A DNA stretch of 64,000 nucleotides from Kwoniella bestiolae CBS 10118 (lineage: Eukaryota; Basidiomycota; Tremellomycetes; Tremellales; Cryptococcaceae), in the NCBI RefSeq assembly GCF_000512585.2, contig NC_089241.1, positions 3,490,001 to 3,554,000 of the forward strand, read 5' to 3'. The notes under the pieces are model-generated. The model worked only from the letters and a program-made list of their open reading frames with translations, searched no databases and was not told where the DNA came from. Of the stretch, positions 32,509-42,902 are shown piece after piece; positions within the stretch are counted from its first letter, which is position 1; each line of letters opens with the position of its first letter. Position numbers and translations under genes: made by a program.

Positions 32509-32830
32509 GAAGTGCTCGTTCTCGTTCTCCCAACTTCCATAACTGTAAAATATGTTTTCAGCATTCGAATCACGAATCAGACTAGGCATCTAGGTCTTGT
32601 ATAAATACACTGGGAATGCAATTGGTCGTCATCATGTTTGCTGCTGAGGTACAAAGAAGACGGTGAATGAGATTTTTTTCACTTCTTGCCCCGATATTAT
32701 GCTGCACCTGCGCTCCTCTAGATAGGAACGAGAGCATTGGGTCATGGCTTGAAGATGCTTAGATGACAGCTGTCTGCACGGACGGAGTGAAACCCACATG
32801 CACATGAGATCATGCATTTGATAATTGCTT
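32509..32830. other. Intergenic region between convergent genes
   Basis: About 320 bp between the kinase-like gene and COX23. No gene or clear signal seen. Confidence 0.45.
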
Positions 32831-33744
32831 TTACACCGTATCTCGTCCTTTCCGAGCGTCTTCTTTACGTTGTTTGATCTACATATGGTAGAGCAAGTGT
32901 CAGTACAGTGTCAGTATCAGTATCAACCGAAATCATGTTGGACATATGAGCTGAAAATGAGACCAGGCGTGGGCATTTGACAGCACTCACCCATTTACCT
33001 TTACATTCCCTATACGCTGCGAAGAAATCTAGACACTAATCAAATCAAGGTCAGCATAAACTTCAACGATGTTCTGACGAGATCGAAAACTGTGCTGTAT
33101 GAGAGAGGAAGACATGGGCTATAAAGGGAGAAGTAGGAATGCAGTGGGAGGAAGCTGGCCAAAGGGTAGACGAAGTATGCGCAAGTGAGGGGGCGGTTGA
33201 TTGGTCTATCTCCGGGAAGGAACACAGTCATCGGAATATGAAGAGGATGGTCCAACTCCAAGGTGTTATGTATTTTCTTTTCCTCGGTCGCACATCCCAT
33301 CCCTGCCTTGCAATCAAGCTAAAGTAACAACTCACCTCATCCCGATTATAATGTGTTCTCTCCAGACACTGTAAAGATGCCTTCGATGCTGCCTCACATG
33401 GGTCCGCGTACTATTCGTTAAGCAAGAGCACTCGCCCCATCAGCTTTCTATTTCCTTAAAGATGTGACAGCCGTTCCAAGTTGATGAGGGGAAGCATGGT
33501 CATACCTTGGAAGCTGCCATTCGTCCCTACATTTGCCACCACATCAGCGATCTTCTCCAAGAGGTCCATCCGAGGTGGACACAGGTTGACGGATTGTCTA
33601 ACTGTGCTCAAGTATGTATTTCAGTGATACACTCACCCTAAATGTATTCTTATAATCCGCTGGTTCGGACAAAGCTGCTGAAGGCGGTAATGGACGATCG
33701 GCATATGGTGTTGGGTTCTTGGAGGGAGGTACTTGGGAGGCCAT
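32831..33744 (-). CDS. COX23: Cytochrome c oxidase assembly protein COX23 (twin CX9C)
   Basis: Mitochondrial intermembrane-space CHCH protein for cytochrome oxidase assembly, imported and oxidised by Mia40. It starts at 33744 with MASQVPPSKNPTPYADRPLP, Pro-rich, to DYKNTFR. A 21-nt exon (33506-33526) adds GRMAASK. The next exon has the first CX9C, CEAASKASLQC, in YADPC...LERTHYNRDE. Another gives CLDFFAAYRECKGKW, the second CX9C, and the last exon gives IKQRKEDARKGRDTV. All splice in frame to a protein of roughly 95 residues. The DPC and YRECKxxW blocks are typical of COX23. A related twin-CX9C factor is the only alternative. Confidence 0.87.
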
Positions 33745-34135
33745 GGTGTGTTGAGTTGGGTCGTTCCGGTTCTAAGCGGGGTTTTGAGCAGTGTTGGTGT
33801 TTTTTATCCGTTCGATATGGTCCCAGTGATATTATGTTGGTAGCTTAGTGTGACAGCAGTGAGTGAGAATGACTGAAGGAGATGCGAGGGAACTAACTGG
33901 TCATGTTGTTTTTACGAAGGTGAGGTTGAAATAGAGGACATGCGGGGCACCACTCCCACTCAGCCTTTAGCACTCACCGCCCCGAGGATATCTAATCTTG
34001 GTCAACCTCTTGTCTTTCTTTCTCCTTCATCGTACATATAAGCAATCAGCAGCAAGGAAACAACTACAGCGACGAGAAATAGACAGACTGTACTGACCAT
34101 ATCCGCCATATTTTGACCACAAGTCAGCTAGAACA
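33745..34135. promoter_or_regulatory. Divergent promoter of COX23 and the PQ-loop gene
   Basis: About 390 bp upstream of both genes. It is pyrimidine-rich around 34010-34030, close to the PQ-loop gene. No clear TATA box. Confidence 0.4.
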
Positions 34136-35797
34136 ATGGGAGCCATCGAAACCCTAGCTGGGATAGGTATGGCCGTAGGGTGAGTTCTGGGTTATGCTCA
34201 CTGCAAAGATATCGCTGATTACGGTAGATAGGCCTCCTCTCATATATGCAGATCAGGTGAGCATGCTGTTACATGTCGGATAGGGTACATAGCTGATAAG
34301 TGGAACAGGCTTACAGCATAGTGAAGAAGAAGTAAGCGTCATGCTGGCTATCTCAACTGAATCCACGTAGGACAAGCTGATGGGTGAGAATGATACCTCA
34401 TTAGAGACTCTTCGGGTTTCTCGCATGGTATGTTACCAATCATGATTTCAGCAGCTGGCATGTTAAGGTGGAACGAAGCTTATAACAGTTTGCATAGACG
34501 TCTGCGGTGTACTGCTTATAGCCAACATAATACGTGTCTTCTTCTGGCTTGGAAACAGGTTTGAGATCCGTGAGTTGGCTGATATGTACTCATTGATCTC
34601 TCCAGCTACTTACAGTCATCTTACAACTGTACACTGCATACTGATTATTCCTTTTTGCAACAGCACTGCTCATGCAATCCATCTTCCTCATAATTTCCCA
34701 ACTCATCCTCCTAGCCATATGTCTACATTACAAAACCCCCTCCAATCAAGACTCAAGCAACTACGCTCCGCTCTCCCCCTTACCATCCACTTCGGAAGAA
34801 GGACCAACAAGAGGACATCAAAGGCAAGAATCAGATTATCTATCTCAACCCCCTACCTCTGGCACCACCAGTGGAAGTGGAAGGAGGAAACGACCATTTG
34901 ATTTTTGGCAATGGGAGGGATACGGGAGTTATCTTGAGTTTCTGGCGGGATTGATATTGGTTTTGGGGGTGTTGCAGATCATCTTAGGGAGGTGGATGTG
35001 GTATGTTCTTACCTTGCTTGGGATTGAGTCGATTTGGGAGCTGTGCTGACTTTATGGAATACAAATGTAGGTATATCGATGCGTGAGCTATTTGTCCTTC
35101 TGACCTCGATTCATGAGTTGTAGCTGATAAGTAACTGTATAGATTGGGCTTTGTCGCTCTCACGATAGGTGAGTCCAGCTACCTCCCGTCGCTCCCAATA
35201 TCCCAACAGCTTCTCTTGACGTTACATCTTGGGAATTCCCGTTATCGAAAACTATCGCTTATCCTGTATACGTCGTTGCAGAATCGACATTACCGATCCC
35301 GCAGTTTATATCGAATTTCAAACGAAAATCGTGCTATGGATTCAGATCATCTACGTTGGCGGGTTGGTTCTTTGGTGATGCTTATAAGTGAGTTCGGCCA
35401 TCTCAACATGATAATTCAGGCAAAAAGGATAAGAGATCTCGTCTCCCCCTTCAACCCGTACACCCGCTGATAGACCCATGCTCTGCCCTGCCGTAGAACC
35501 GTCTACTTCTTCATCAGAGGATCGCCAATACAGTTCAAGGTGACTGCTATAATGACCTTATGCTGGGACAGTGGTGAGTACAGTATCATGATGCCCCCAG
35601 CTAGTGAATCCCCGAATGGCAGGCCATTAGCTGATATTTGTTTGGCACCTTCATCAGCTGTACTTGCTCAACGTATGATGTACGGCTCCAACCCTCCTCG
35701 AGAATCGTCCAATCAATTCTCCTCTTCCCGCGCAGAAGCAGAGGAATCAAGAGGACTGAGATCAGATGGAGAAGAAAGGCAATTCTCAATTCAGTAG
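34136..35797 (+). CDS. PQ-loop repeat membrane protein (SLC66A2/PQLC1-like)
   Basis: Seven-helix endomembrane protein with PQ-loop repeats. In animals SLC66A2 acts at endosome/trans-Golgi membranes in lipid-asymmetry control. It starts at 34136 with MGAIETLAGIGMAVGPPLIY. Very small exons follow: YADQAYSIVKKK, SSGFS, DVCGVLLIANIIRVFFWLGN, then PLLMQSIFLIISQLILLAI. A variable Ser/Pro loop with a basic GRRKRPFDFWQWEGY segment precedes the next helices, EFLAGLILVLGVLQIILG. The second PQ-loop half has ALGFVALTIESTLPIPQFISN, and the end has a Ser/Glu-rich tail. The transport substrate is unknown. Splice sites between the small exons were inferred by frame. Confidence 0.75.
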
Positions 35798-35908
35798 TAC
35801 TAGTAGTGAAGAGAGAAATGCAATGCATTTATGAGATTGAGACTATCCATCCATCAATCCATCCGATTCTCAGCTGCATCCACCCTACTCCGTCTATCGC
35901 TGCCTAGC

Positions 35909-37142
35909 TTAATGGTGGCCTTCTCGCTTGGAGAAGATGTTTCGCTTCTCGGCTCGCTTTTGTTGGATCTTCTCGACGGTCATGTAGTCCCATTCGGCTC
36001 GCTCGGCTTCTTCGGCGACTACTTGCTCGATCAATGGTGTGAGGTATCGGACGTCCTGTGGGAGATAAAATTAGCACAGTGATATGACGAGTGCTATGAT
36101 CGTGGAAGTAGGAAGGGTGAATGTAAAGGGGAAGAAGGGGTGGTTCAGAAGTATTGGTCGAACGTGTGAGGAATGAATAGATATGCTTCTCATCGGAGTG
36201 TGTGACCCCAATTTGTTTGATGGAGTGGAATGGGAGAACAGTATGGTAATGACGACGTCGCCAGAGTAAAGGACAGGACAACTCACTTGCTCAGGAGTGG
36301 TCCATTGCTCCTTGGGAAGTTGTTTGTGTCCCATAGATTGTTGGATACCTCTTCGCATTCGGAATACCCGGTCGTATCGTTCTTTGGGGGAAAGTCGTTG
36401 GAGGGCCTAGAGAATAAAGTGTTAGCTTAAGAACCGACTGATAAGTTTCATGACGACCACGCTTTATCTGATTCAGCCTCAGCTGAAATTCAGAAATAGA
36501 TTTCTAGATTCCACTTCTCTCCATAGTCCATGACCGCCCACTCGCATTCACATTGATGCGCTCCCTGCTCTCTTCGTATCTCCTCAAAGACTCGTGCCAA
36601 TGATCACACATGCCCGCTTCCATCTTCTTGATACTCGGGTTCTGATATCCGATTGTTTTCCCTCCACAGCTATCTATCCTGCACCTCGATCTTCTCTCGC
36701 AATCCGGCTCCAACACTACCACAAAACCCGTTCCCACCAAGTCGTCTCAATTTTAATCTTGCACAACTACTCACCTTTTGTACCTGAGGAGTCTCCTCGA
36801 CGATCAAATCATCATAAAGATAACCCTTTTGTCTGTATCCAGCAGCGTTCTTGTAGAAGTTTGACCATCTGGCCCAGTATTTTTGCAGTCCTGGTCGTTG
36901 TCTGATCCATGGGGCGATGCTGTGGTGAGAATCAGTGTAGGGGCGGTGGTCACGAGAGATGGTCGGTAGATATAGGTAAGAATGAGTGGTTTAAGTTGAT
37001 ATTGGGGAATGTACAGATGTCGGATAGATGCGGATGTGGGTCAAACATGTTAGCATCCCCGCATCTTCTTCTCTCACACGATATACACCTACGAAGGACC
37101 GAGGGGACCGTTCCCAAAGATCATCTTGGTGATGGAGGGCAT
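35909..37142 (-). CDS. QCR7: Cytochrome bc1 complex subunit 7 (QCR7)
   Basis: Small matrix-side subunit of respiratory complex III, needed for cytochrome b assembly. Exon 1 at 37142 reads MPSITKMIFGNGPLGPS. Exon 2 reads IAPWIRQRPGLQKYWARWSN, then YKNAAGYRQKGYLYDDLIVE. Exon 3 contains ALQRLSPKERYDRVFRMRRG, the family core with QSMGHKQLPKEQWTTPEQD. The last exon has VRYLTPLIEQVVAEEAERAE and ends FSKREGHH at 35909. The length, about 125-130 residues, and the motif order fit QCR7 well. Exon joins GPS-IAP and EQ-DVRYL are in frame. Confidence 0.95.
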
Positions 37143-37390
37143 GATGGATGAGGTATGAGTGGTGATGATGATGTTGAGGATAGAGGTATATACAGAGGTT
37201 AAGATGGTCAACTATGTGTTACTTGCATCTCCTACGATATCATTGGCTTCTCGATATTATGATGGAGGATCAACGGGATCAAATATCACATATATGTCAC
37301 ATATGCATCACATAGAAAAAACATGGCAGCATCGGAGAATATCGGGAATATAATCGGATTAGGTGAATGTGGCGGACTATTCACCTGCAT

Positions 37391-38452
37391 TTATACAGCG
37401 ATTGCAGTTCCTGCAGTTCCAACAGTCGACACGGCTAAAGCGTTCAACAAGGACTTCTTGGATTGTAATTTACTTCTCTCCCCAGTCTCACTGACATACT
37501 CCCAGTCCGAATCTCCATTGACTGTAGACTTTCCCCATCTGAGATTGTCAAGTTGCTCATTGATCTCGTCCAGCTCTACCTTGAAATTCAATTGAAGGGG
37601 ATCTACTTTTACACCGAACAAAGTGGCTCCTCTGGCTATGCATGCCGAGAATGGGTCCTTCGAGTGGAACTGGCTCCATGAAGCTTCGGCTTGCTCCCTT
37701 GCGGCTTTCACTTCGGAATTATCTTCTGCAAGACATTTACCTTGGGTGTCGAGGTCCCATTCGTGATGTGCCTGCGTGAATGTTCTCCCATGGAAAGGTT
37801 TCTTCGTCTTTCTGTATTGGTATAAATTGTGACTCGTCCATTGACTTCCGCCTTTCTTGATACAGGAGTCCTCGGTGTTAATCAGTGTGATGCACTTATC
37901 GCGGAAATCGTTCCACATCGTCTTGGTATCGCGGCTCGGAGCGTTGCTTGGTTTGGTTGCACGGCTTTCGAAAGGAGGTCTGTACAAAGGGTAAACTTTG
38001 CCTGAATCGGTAATCAAAATATCATTGGACTTAACATCGTCTTGACTTGAGTTGGGTAGAGACCCCTTCGAATGAGGCGAGGATCGGTCCACAGGTCGAA
38101 GAGGGATTTCAATGTCTGATGAGAGATCTATCAGATCATCGGACCTGGCATCGACGTGCTCAGGAATGGGAGGAGGCCCATTGGATTGAGGCGAGGATCG
38201 GCCCACAAGTCGAGGAGCGGTCTTCAGGTCCGATGAGAGATCTATAAGATTGGCTTGATTGTCCCGGTCTGCGGGGTGCTCCGAGGCGGCAGGCGTGGCG
38301 GTACCGATACAGCTGCTGGTGGCGATAGACTCGTTATCGGCTGAGGAAATTGTAAATATCAGCTGAGCGTAATATCGATCGAGTAGGGACATGGTGGGAC
38401 ACCTACCACCTGTAGACTGCGGCCATTCCAGGACCGAGGTTTGTGGATTCAT
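37391..38452 (-). CDS. Hypothetical protein with a 38-residue internal duplication
   Basis: No family recognised. It starts at 38452 (MNPQTSVLEWPQSTG). An in-frame intron of about 70 nt probably removes 38341-38409 (donor GTAGGT, acceptor TTCCTCAG), joining TG to ADNESIA. Residues then include two copies of LIDLSSD...RSSP.S.G encoded by a 114-bp direct repeat, followed by a conserved-looking segment (TMWNDFRDKCITLINTEDSC, FHGRTFTQAHHEWDLDTQG, WSQFHSKDPFSACIARG) and a small hydrophobic end, VSTVGTAGTAIAV. The middle block, with Cys, Trp and His residues, looks folded; the N-terminal half looks disordered. It lies next to another orphan gene on the same strand at 39203. Function unknown. Confidence 0.6.
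   Translation of the reverse strand: MNPQTSVLEWPQSTGGRCPTMSLLDRYYAQLIFTISSADNESIATSSCIGTATPAASEHPADRDNQANLIDLSSDLKTAPRLVGRSSPQSNGPPPIPEHVDARSDDLIDLSSDIEIPLRPVDRSSPHSKGSLPNSSQDDVKSNDILITDSGKVYPLYRPPFESRATKPSNAPSRDTKTMWNDFRDKCITLINTEDSCIKKGGSQWTSHNLYQYRKTKKPFHGRTFTQAHHEWDLDTQGKCLAEDNSEVKAAREQAEASWSQFHSKDPFSACIARGATLFGVKVDPLQLNFKVELDEINEQLDNLRWGKSTVNGDSDWEYVSETGERSKLQSKKSLLNALAVSTVGTAGTAIAV
38066..38293. repeat. 114-bp direct repeat (two imperfect units) inside the orphan gene
   Basis: GAGGCGAGGATCGG occurs at 38074 and 38188, and GATGAGAGATCTAT follows in each unit with the same spacing. The unit equals 38 codons, so the duplication keeps the reading frame. Confidence 0.7.
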
Positions 38453-39202
38453 TTTGGTTCGATGAGTCACCGATGAGTTGTGTATTGGAAAGTATGATGA
38501 ATGTGGAATAAGAAAACAAGAAGAAAGAAGACAAGGAGGAACTATTATATATTGTGAGGATGGGCGTCGAGTCAGATGAAAGGACACCAGAGAGGCGGAA
38601 GGCGAAGTCATCCCGCGTCACGAGGATCCGTTGTCCTCGCCTTCTCAAGCTTTCAATTGAGCCATCCTGAGCTGAACCAGTCCCAGCCGAAGAGGGCCGC
38701 GAGTGTGTCTCATTGTCTAGGTTAAGCGCTCACGATTTGAAAGCCCTGTTCACAGCTGCCATGTCATGTCAACCAACGTGAGAAAGTCCCCTGGCGATCT
38801 CCAAACCATCGCTACATATGTGTCAGGTAATGATCCCTGCCGGGATCTCGTGTCATGGTATGATAGGTCTCATATTGACTACTAGCATATAGAGAGATTC
38901 AATCCGGATCCGACGAAATGAACAATGTACCTTCCAAGCAGTGTGTCTGTGCAGCTGTTGATGTGCTCCCATCACATCTTGTATACTATGGGCTATCGAC
39001 TGGGTACCCTGTATTAGAGAGGACTTCAAGCATCACGAGATTCATATAGACAATGACTTCCGTATCACAACGATGGACAACGGGATGGGGAGACAATACT
39101 CTAGAAAATAGATGGGTAGACATGGAGACACACCAACAAAATGAGGCGCATTAGCGATTTCTGACGGATATCTTGTCTCCGAGATAGTCTCCTAGCCTTA
39201 GT
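38453..39202. other. Intergenic region between two orphan genes
   Basis: About 750 bp. No long protein-like frame, repeat or RNA gene seen. Confidence 0.45.
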
Positions 39203-40338
39203 TCACCTGGAGGTACATTGGGAAGCCTCCTTGACAACGACAAAGTCGTCATCCTCAAGAAATTGATCCCCGCTAAAAGAGTTGTTGGTGCAACCGCTGA
39301 CAAAAGAGTACTTATCATCATCAGATAGACCTTGATCTTCGCTGATACAATCTTCCATGAAGCTATCGGCACCAGCGACGGGATTACTCTGGAAAGAGGT
39401 TACGTCAACCGTAGCGTTGTCTGTACATGCTGAGTTCTCAGTCATGGGAGTGGCTGAGAGAGCGAAGGCTTTTATTGCTAAGAAATGCTGTCTTTCTTTT
39501 GCGCGCTCCCCATCCTCCTTGGAACCGGTACCCGGGGTCAAGCCCAAGGAGAGGAGCCAAGCCTTGTCTTGAAGGTCCGGATTGTCCTTCTGACATGCGT
39601 TCCGAAGCCAAGCCACGTCTGGGACTACGTTCCCGGCATCCCCCTCGGCCCTTCTGCCTTCCATTCTAGAATCATATTCCCTAAGGAAGCTTTCGGCAGC
39701 TTGTCCGGCCGCGGTGATCTCCTCATATGATGGCATCCTGTGGTCATCCTTGACACTGTTAAATGAAAACAATGCTTTGATCGATGAGATAGAGGGAAGT
39801 CCAAGTCCATATCCTGTCGGTTGTAGCTCGTACCAATCATACATTACCCTCCCCATGATTGACCTCGTCTCGATGTCAGCGACTTGTAGACGTTCATGTG
39901 CTTGGACATCCCGCGACCAGGATACGAATTCGTCAGTGGTTTCCATGGATTTTTCTCTGAAGTACTCCGTGCTCTTGAGGAGGCCGTCGGCCGTCTTGAG
40001 ATCGAGATCACAGGAGATCTTTGAAAGATTCGCTTCGAGAGCTCTGAGATGTCTTTCATTGTGTTCAGCCCTTTTCGTTTCGTCCCTATAGTCGCCCGCG
40101 AGACGCATAGATGCTTTCCCTTCATTAAGAGGATTGGGCACGCCGAGATAATTACTAGGGCAGATAATTCCTAAGTGTCGATGAGGTAAGAGGTGTGGTC
40201 AGCGTTTCAACAGTGTTCGATGTCTGTTTTGACTCAATTAAGGATACAAGTGTGTGAACATCACGTACTGCCATTCGAGATGTATTTGAAGCCTTGATGC
40301 AGGTAAGGGTAATGCTGGTAACTTTCGACTGTTGACAT
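39203..40338 (-). CDS. Hypothetical Tremellales-type protein
   Basis: No known domain. The start at 40338 gives MSTVESYQHYPYLHQGFKYI. A donor at GGCA|GTACGT and an acceptor after CACTTAG (about 40147) join SNG to RIICPSNYLGVPNPLNEGK in frame. The rest is one exon: helical, charged segments (DETKRAEHNERHLRALEANL, KSTEYFREKSMETTDEFVSW), then SIKALFSFNSVKDDHRMPSY, a Cys-containing AWLRNACQKDNPDL, and a Ser/Asp-rich acidic end FLEDDDFVVVKEASQ. Composition suggests a soluble, partly coiled-coil protein. It is the same strand and same general type as its neighbours at 37391 and 41307, hinting at a local group of fast-evolving genes; direct homology between them is not visible by eye. Confidence 0.62.
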
Positions 40339-41306
40339 CATAGTATGGTGGGGATTTCAGAATACACTCGAATGGAGATGAGATTGAGGCTTGAGAAAGT
40401 GGAATTGTGGAGTGCCACAATCGAAAAACGCACATTAATGGAACTCTTATATCTCTTGTTCCACCCCTGCGGCGAGGAATTGTCGTATACTGAAGAGTAG
40501 TGCGATCACGTCAACTCAGTGTCTTCCCACTATCAAAGGACCATCTGGCCAAAGGTCTATCGCAAAAACGCTGAGTTTCGCTGATTGTCATTGGTTCTTT
40601 CTTATCTAAAGAAGTACCAATGATGTCGTATTTCATGTTCTGGTCATCATCTTTCCTATCGGCGGAGCGTACTCAACCAACTAGACCTCCGCAGAACACA
40701 TTCGTCTTGATTCCCTGATCGGGCCCATACGATGACGACGAAATATATATTAGGTGGCGTCATACCCTAGAAAATAATGGCTACTGCTGATAACGGTCTT
40801 TCTGGCAAATCCGATATCATCGGGTCGGCTTGTTCTGGACCGTCTCGTAAACTCAGCTAGACTACACAGTGTTTCGTCTGAGATAGTCAACGCGTACTGA
40901 AAGGATATCTTGTGACTGGACATCGTATATGCCTTCCTGTGCAGATAATTCAGAGGTGTACACCTATCGGCGTAGCAGCACACGAAATAGACAAGCTTCT
41001 CCGACCGAGATCTGAACAACAATGTAAATCGGTGAAAGAAGTCCCCCCTTTCTAGACGCCAGAAACGCATACAGGTAACGAGTAGATACTGAGCCAAGAA
41101 AAGTGAAAAAGCACAATGGGTGATTGTACATATCAGGTGTACACTAGGTCGCCTTTCTTGGTGCGAGAACTGACCGATCTCCAAGCTTCACATGGCATGT
41201 CATATTCGACCCAAATAAAACGATTAGGGACATCCACAAGTATTCACATTCCCACAATTCTTGCCAGCCACTATAACAGATTGCCGCACTGCCACTTTTG
41301 TAGTCC
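40339..41306. other. Intergenic region, mostly featureless
   Basis: About 970 bp. A minus-strand open frame at 40750-41184 has Cys/His/Phe-rich, non-protein-like composition and a non-ATG start. I do not call it a gene. Confidence 0.4.
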
Positions 41307-42293
41307 TTAAAGCTGGATAAGATCGCTGCCACGATCAGTGCCAGGGGGCGGGGCCAGAGTAGAAGTAGAGATTCGCCCCCCGTCATCTTCCCATTGAATC
41401 GCTGGATCTGGAATTTTAGATACTAGAGTGTTGCAAAGTGCTTTCCTCCCCAGGCGTTCAGCCTTGGTTCTATTTGAAGTATCGTCTCTTGCCGGACGCT
41501 TATTCCACTTCAAAAAGTTTCTGAGTTGACTGTTGTCCTCTTCCGTCAAGGTATACCTTTTACGAAGTCTGCGGAAGAAATCGACTGCCCAAGTACGATC
41601 CGAGGCATGGTATTGATTGCTGCTTCTCTGCTTTTCGACTTCCCATCCAGTCAAAGGGGGCATTCTTTTGTGTTGCTGAACAGTCTCATCAGACATGAAC
41701 CCCAGGAGTATGGAAGCCGTGAGCTCCGGTACAGCGTATTGGGTAGATTGAAGCCTTCCCCACAGCTCTCGTATCTTTTATCTTGCGTCACATCGCCCTC
41801 GAGCTTCGTCATAGAGGGATTGCTGGTGTTGAGCCAAAAAATGAGTCATTCTTGTATCGTATTCGGTCCCCATCAAACAAATCCAGATTATGCTTGAACC
41901 CAAAATCGATTCTCATATCTTGCAGTAATGTGACATAGTCGTCAACAGTCATGGTCTCGGGAAGATTCTTCAGCTCTTTAGCAAACGGCTCAAAAGCATT
42001 TTGATCAGATTCCCAACAGTGAGTATCGATCTCCATGCGTGTCCACTCTTTGAAAATCTTGATGATCTTCGCGTTGTTCGATTCAGACCCTTCTCCGTCT
42101 TCACATCATCTGATGGGTCGAAGTGAGGGATACGACGACGCTTCTGAGCCTGAATCACCCAGCAGATCATCTCGCTGGGACTGACCAGCTGGAAGCAAAG
42201 AGGCATTTGAGGCATGAGGTAGTCAGCAAAGGCACCTTGCAGATCCGATGCTGCGCTCACCATCATCAACAGATTCGCCACTTCTACATTCAT
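41307..42293 (-). pseudogene. Frameshifted orphan gene (three frame breaks)
   Basis: A coherent protein-like reading runs through three frames. It begins MNVEVANLLMMVSAASDLQG to RIPHFDPSDD (break near 42100-42112), continues through SNNAKIIKIFKEWTRMEIDT and LPETMTVDDYVTLLQDM to YKNDSFF (break in a 6-T run, plus-strand A6 at 41836-41841), then TKLEGDVTQDKRYESCG to LPYSWG (break at a 4-base run, plus-strand C4 at 41700-41703). It then goes on as SDETVQQHKRMPPLTGWEVE and TWAVDFFRRLRKRY to the stop at 41307. No consensus GTRNGT donor lies between the segments, so introns do not explain the shifts. No known family. Two of the breaks are at homopolymers, so either gene decay or sequencing error is possible. 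Upstream coding may extend beyond 42293. Confidence 0.55.
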
Positions 42294-42902
42294 AGGCTTG
42301 ATATAACCCAAATGAGGACACCGTGGAGCTCATCGGTGATTGGTTCATTCGAAGTAAAGTGCAGGGTGCTGAACTTGATTGTGGTTCGTCAATCGAAGTG
42401 GGTGATTTGTTCGAGTAGAAGAAACCTTGGAAGATACCTGCAAATTATGTATATAGCCGATCTTGTATTTAACTCCTCAGTTGCAATGATCAACCAGGAC
42501 ACTCAACACTTTCAATCGGAAGATCGTTGACGTACAAAGGTCGATCATGACGTATCCTTCAAGACGACTGCAATTCTGCTTTCATGCTGTGCAAAGTGAG
42601 TTTGAAAGGAACAGAATAAGTGCTCGAACGACTGTCTGTGGCAAGTGATTTGTGACTGAACAAAAGGAAGTAACATGATTCGACCGGAAACGAGATTGCA
42701 CCTGAAACGAGAACTGCCACCGTAGCCCAATGTTTCCACACGTGGTCTCCGGATTGTATGGTGGCGATTCTCGTTACAGGTACAATCTCGTTTCCGGTCG
42801 AATCATGTTAACAAGAGTGCATACATTATACGTTATTTGTGACACAATAGACGACAGCCTGACATGTGAAACATCGAGAATTGCCTGACAAAAGTTCTGT
42901 TA
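42294..42902. other. Gene-poor gap containing an imperfect hairpin
   Basis: About 600 bp between the frameshifted gene and the GH71 stop. It holds the inverted repeat at 42671-42810 and no supported gene. Confidence 0.5.
42671..42810. repeat. 140-bp imperfect inverted repeat (54-bp arms), MITE-like
   Basis: Left arm 42671-42724 and right arm 42757-42810 are reverse complements with few mismatches; both carry CATGATTCGACCGGAAACGA and GAGATTG-ACCTG. The 32-bp spacer contains ACACGTGG. This could be a foldback or MITE-like insertion, or a hairpin-RNA source. No clear target-site duplication or ORF was found. Confidence 0.65.

Noticed and set aside
40750..41184. 144-codon minus-strand frame in a gap
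   Set aside because: Non-ATG start, unusual Cys/His/Phe-rich composition, no homology recognised.
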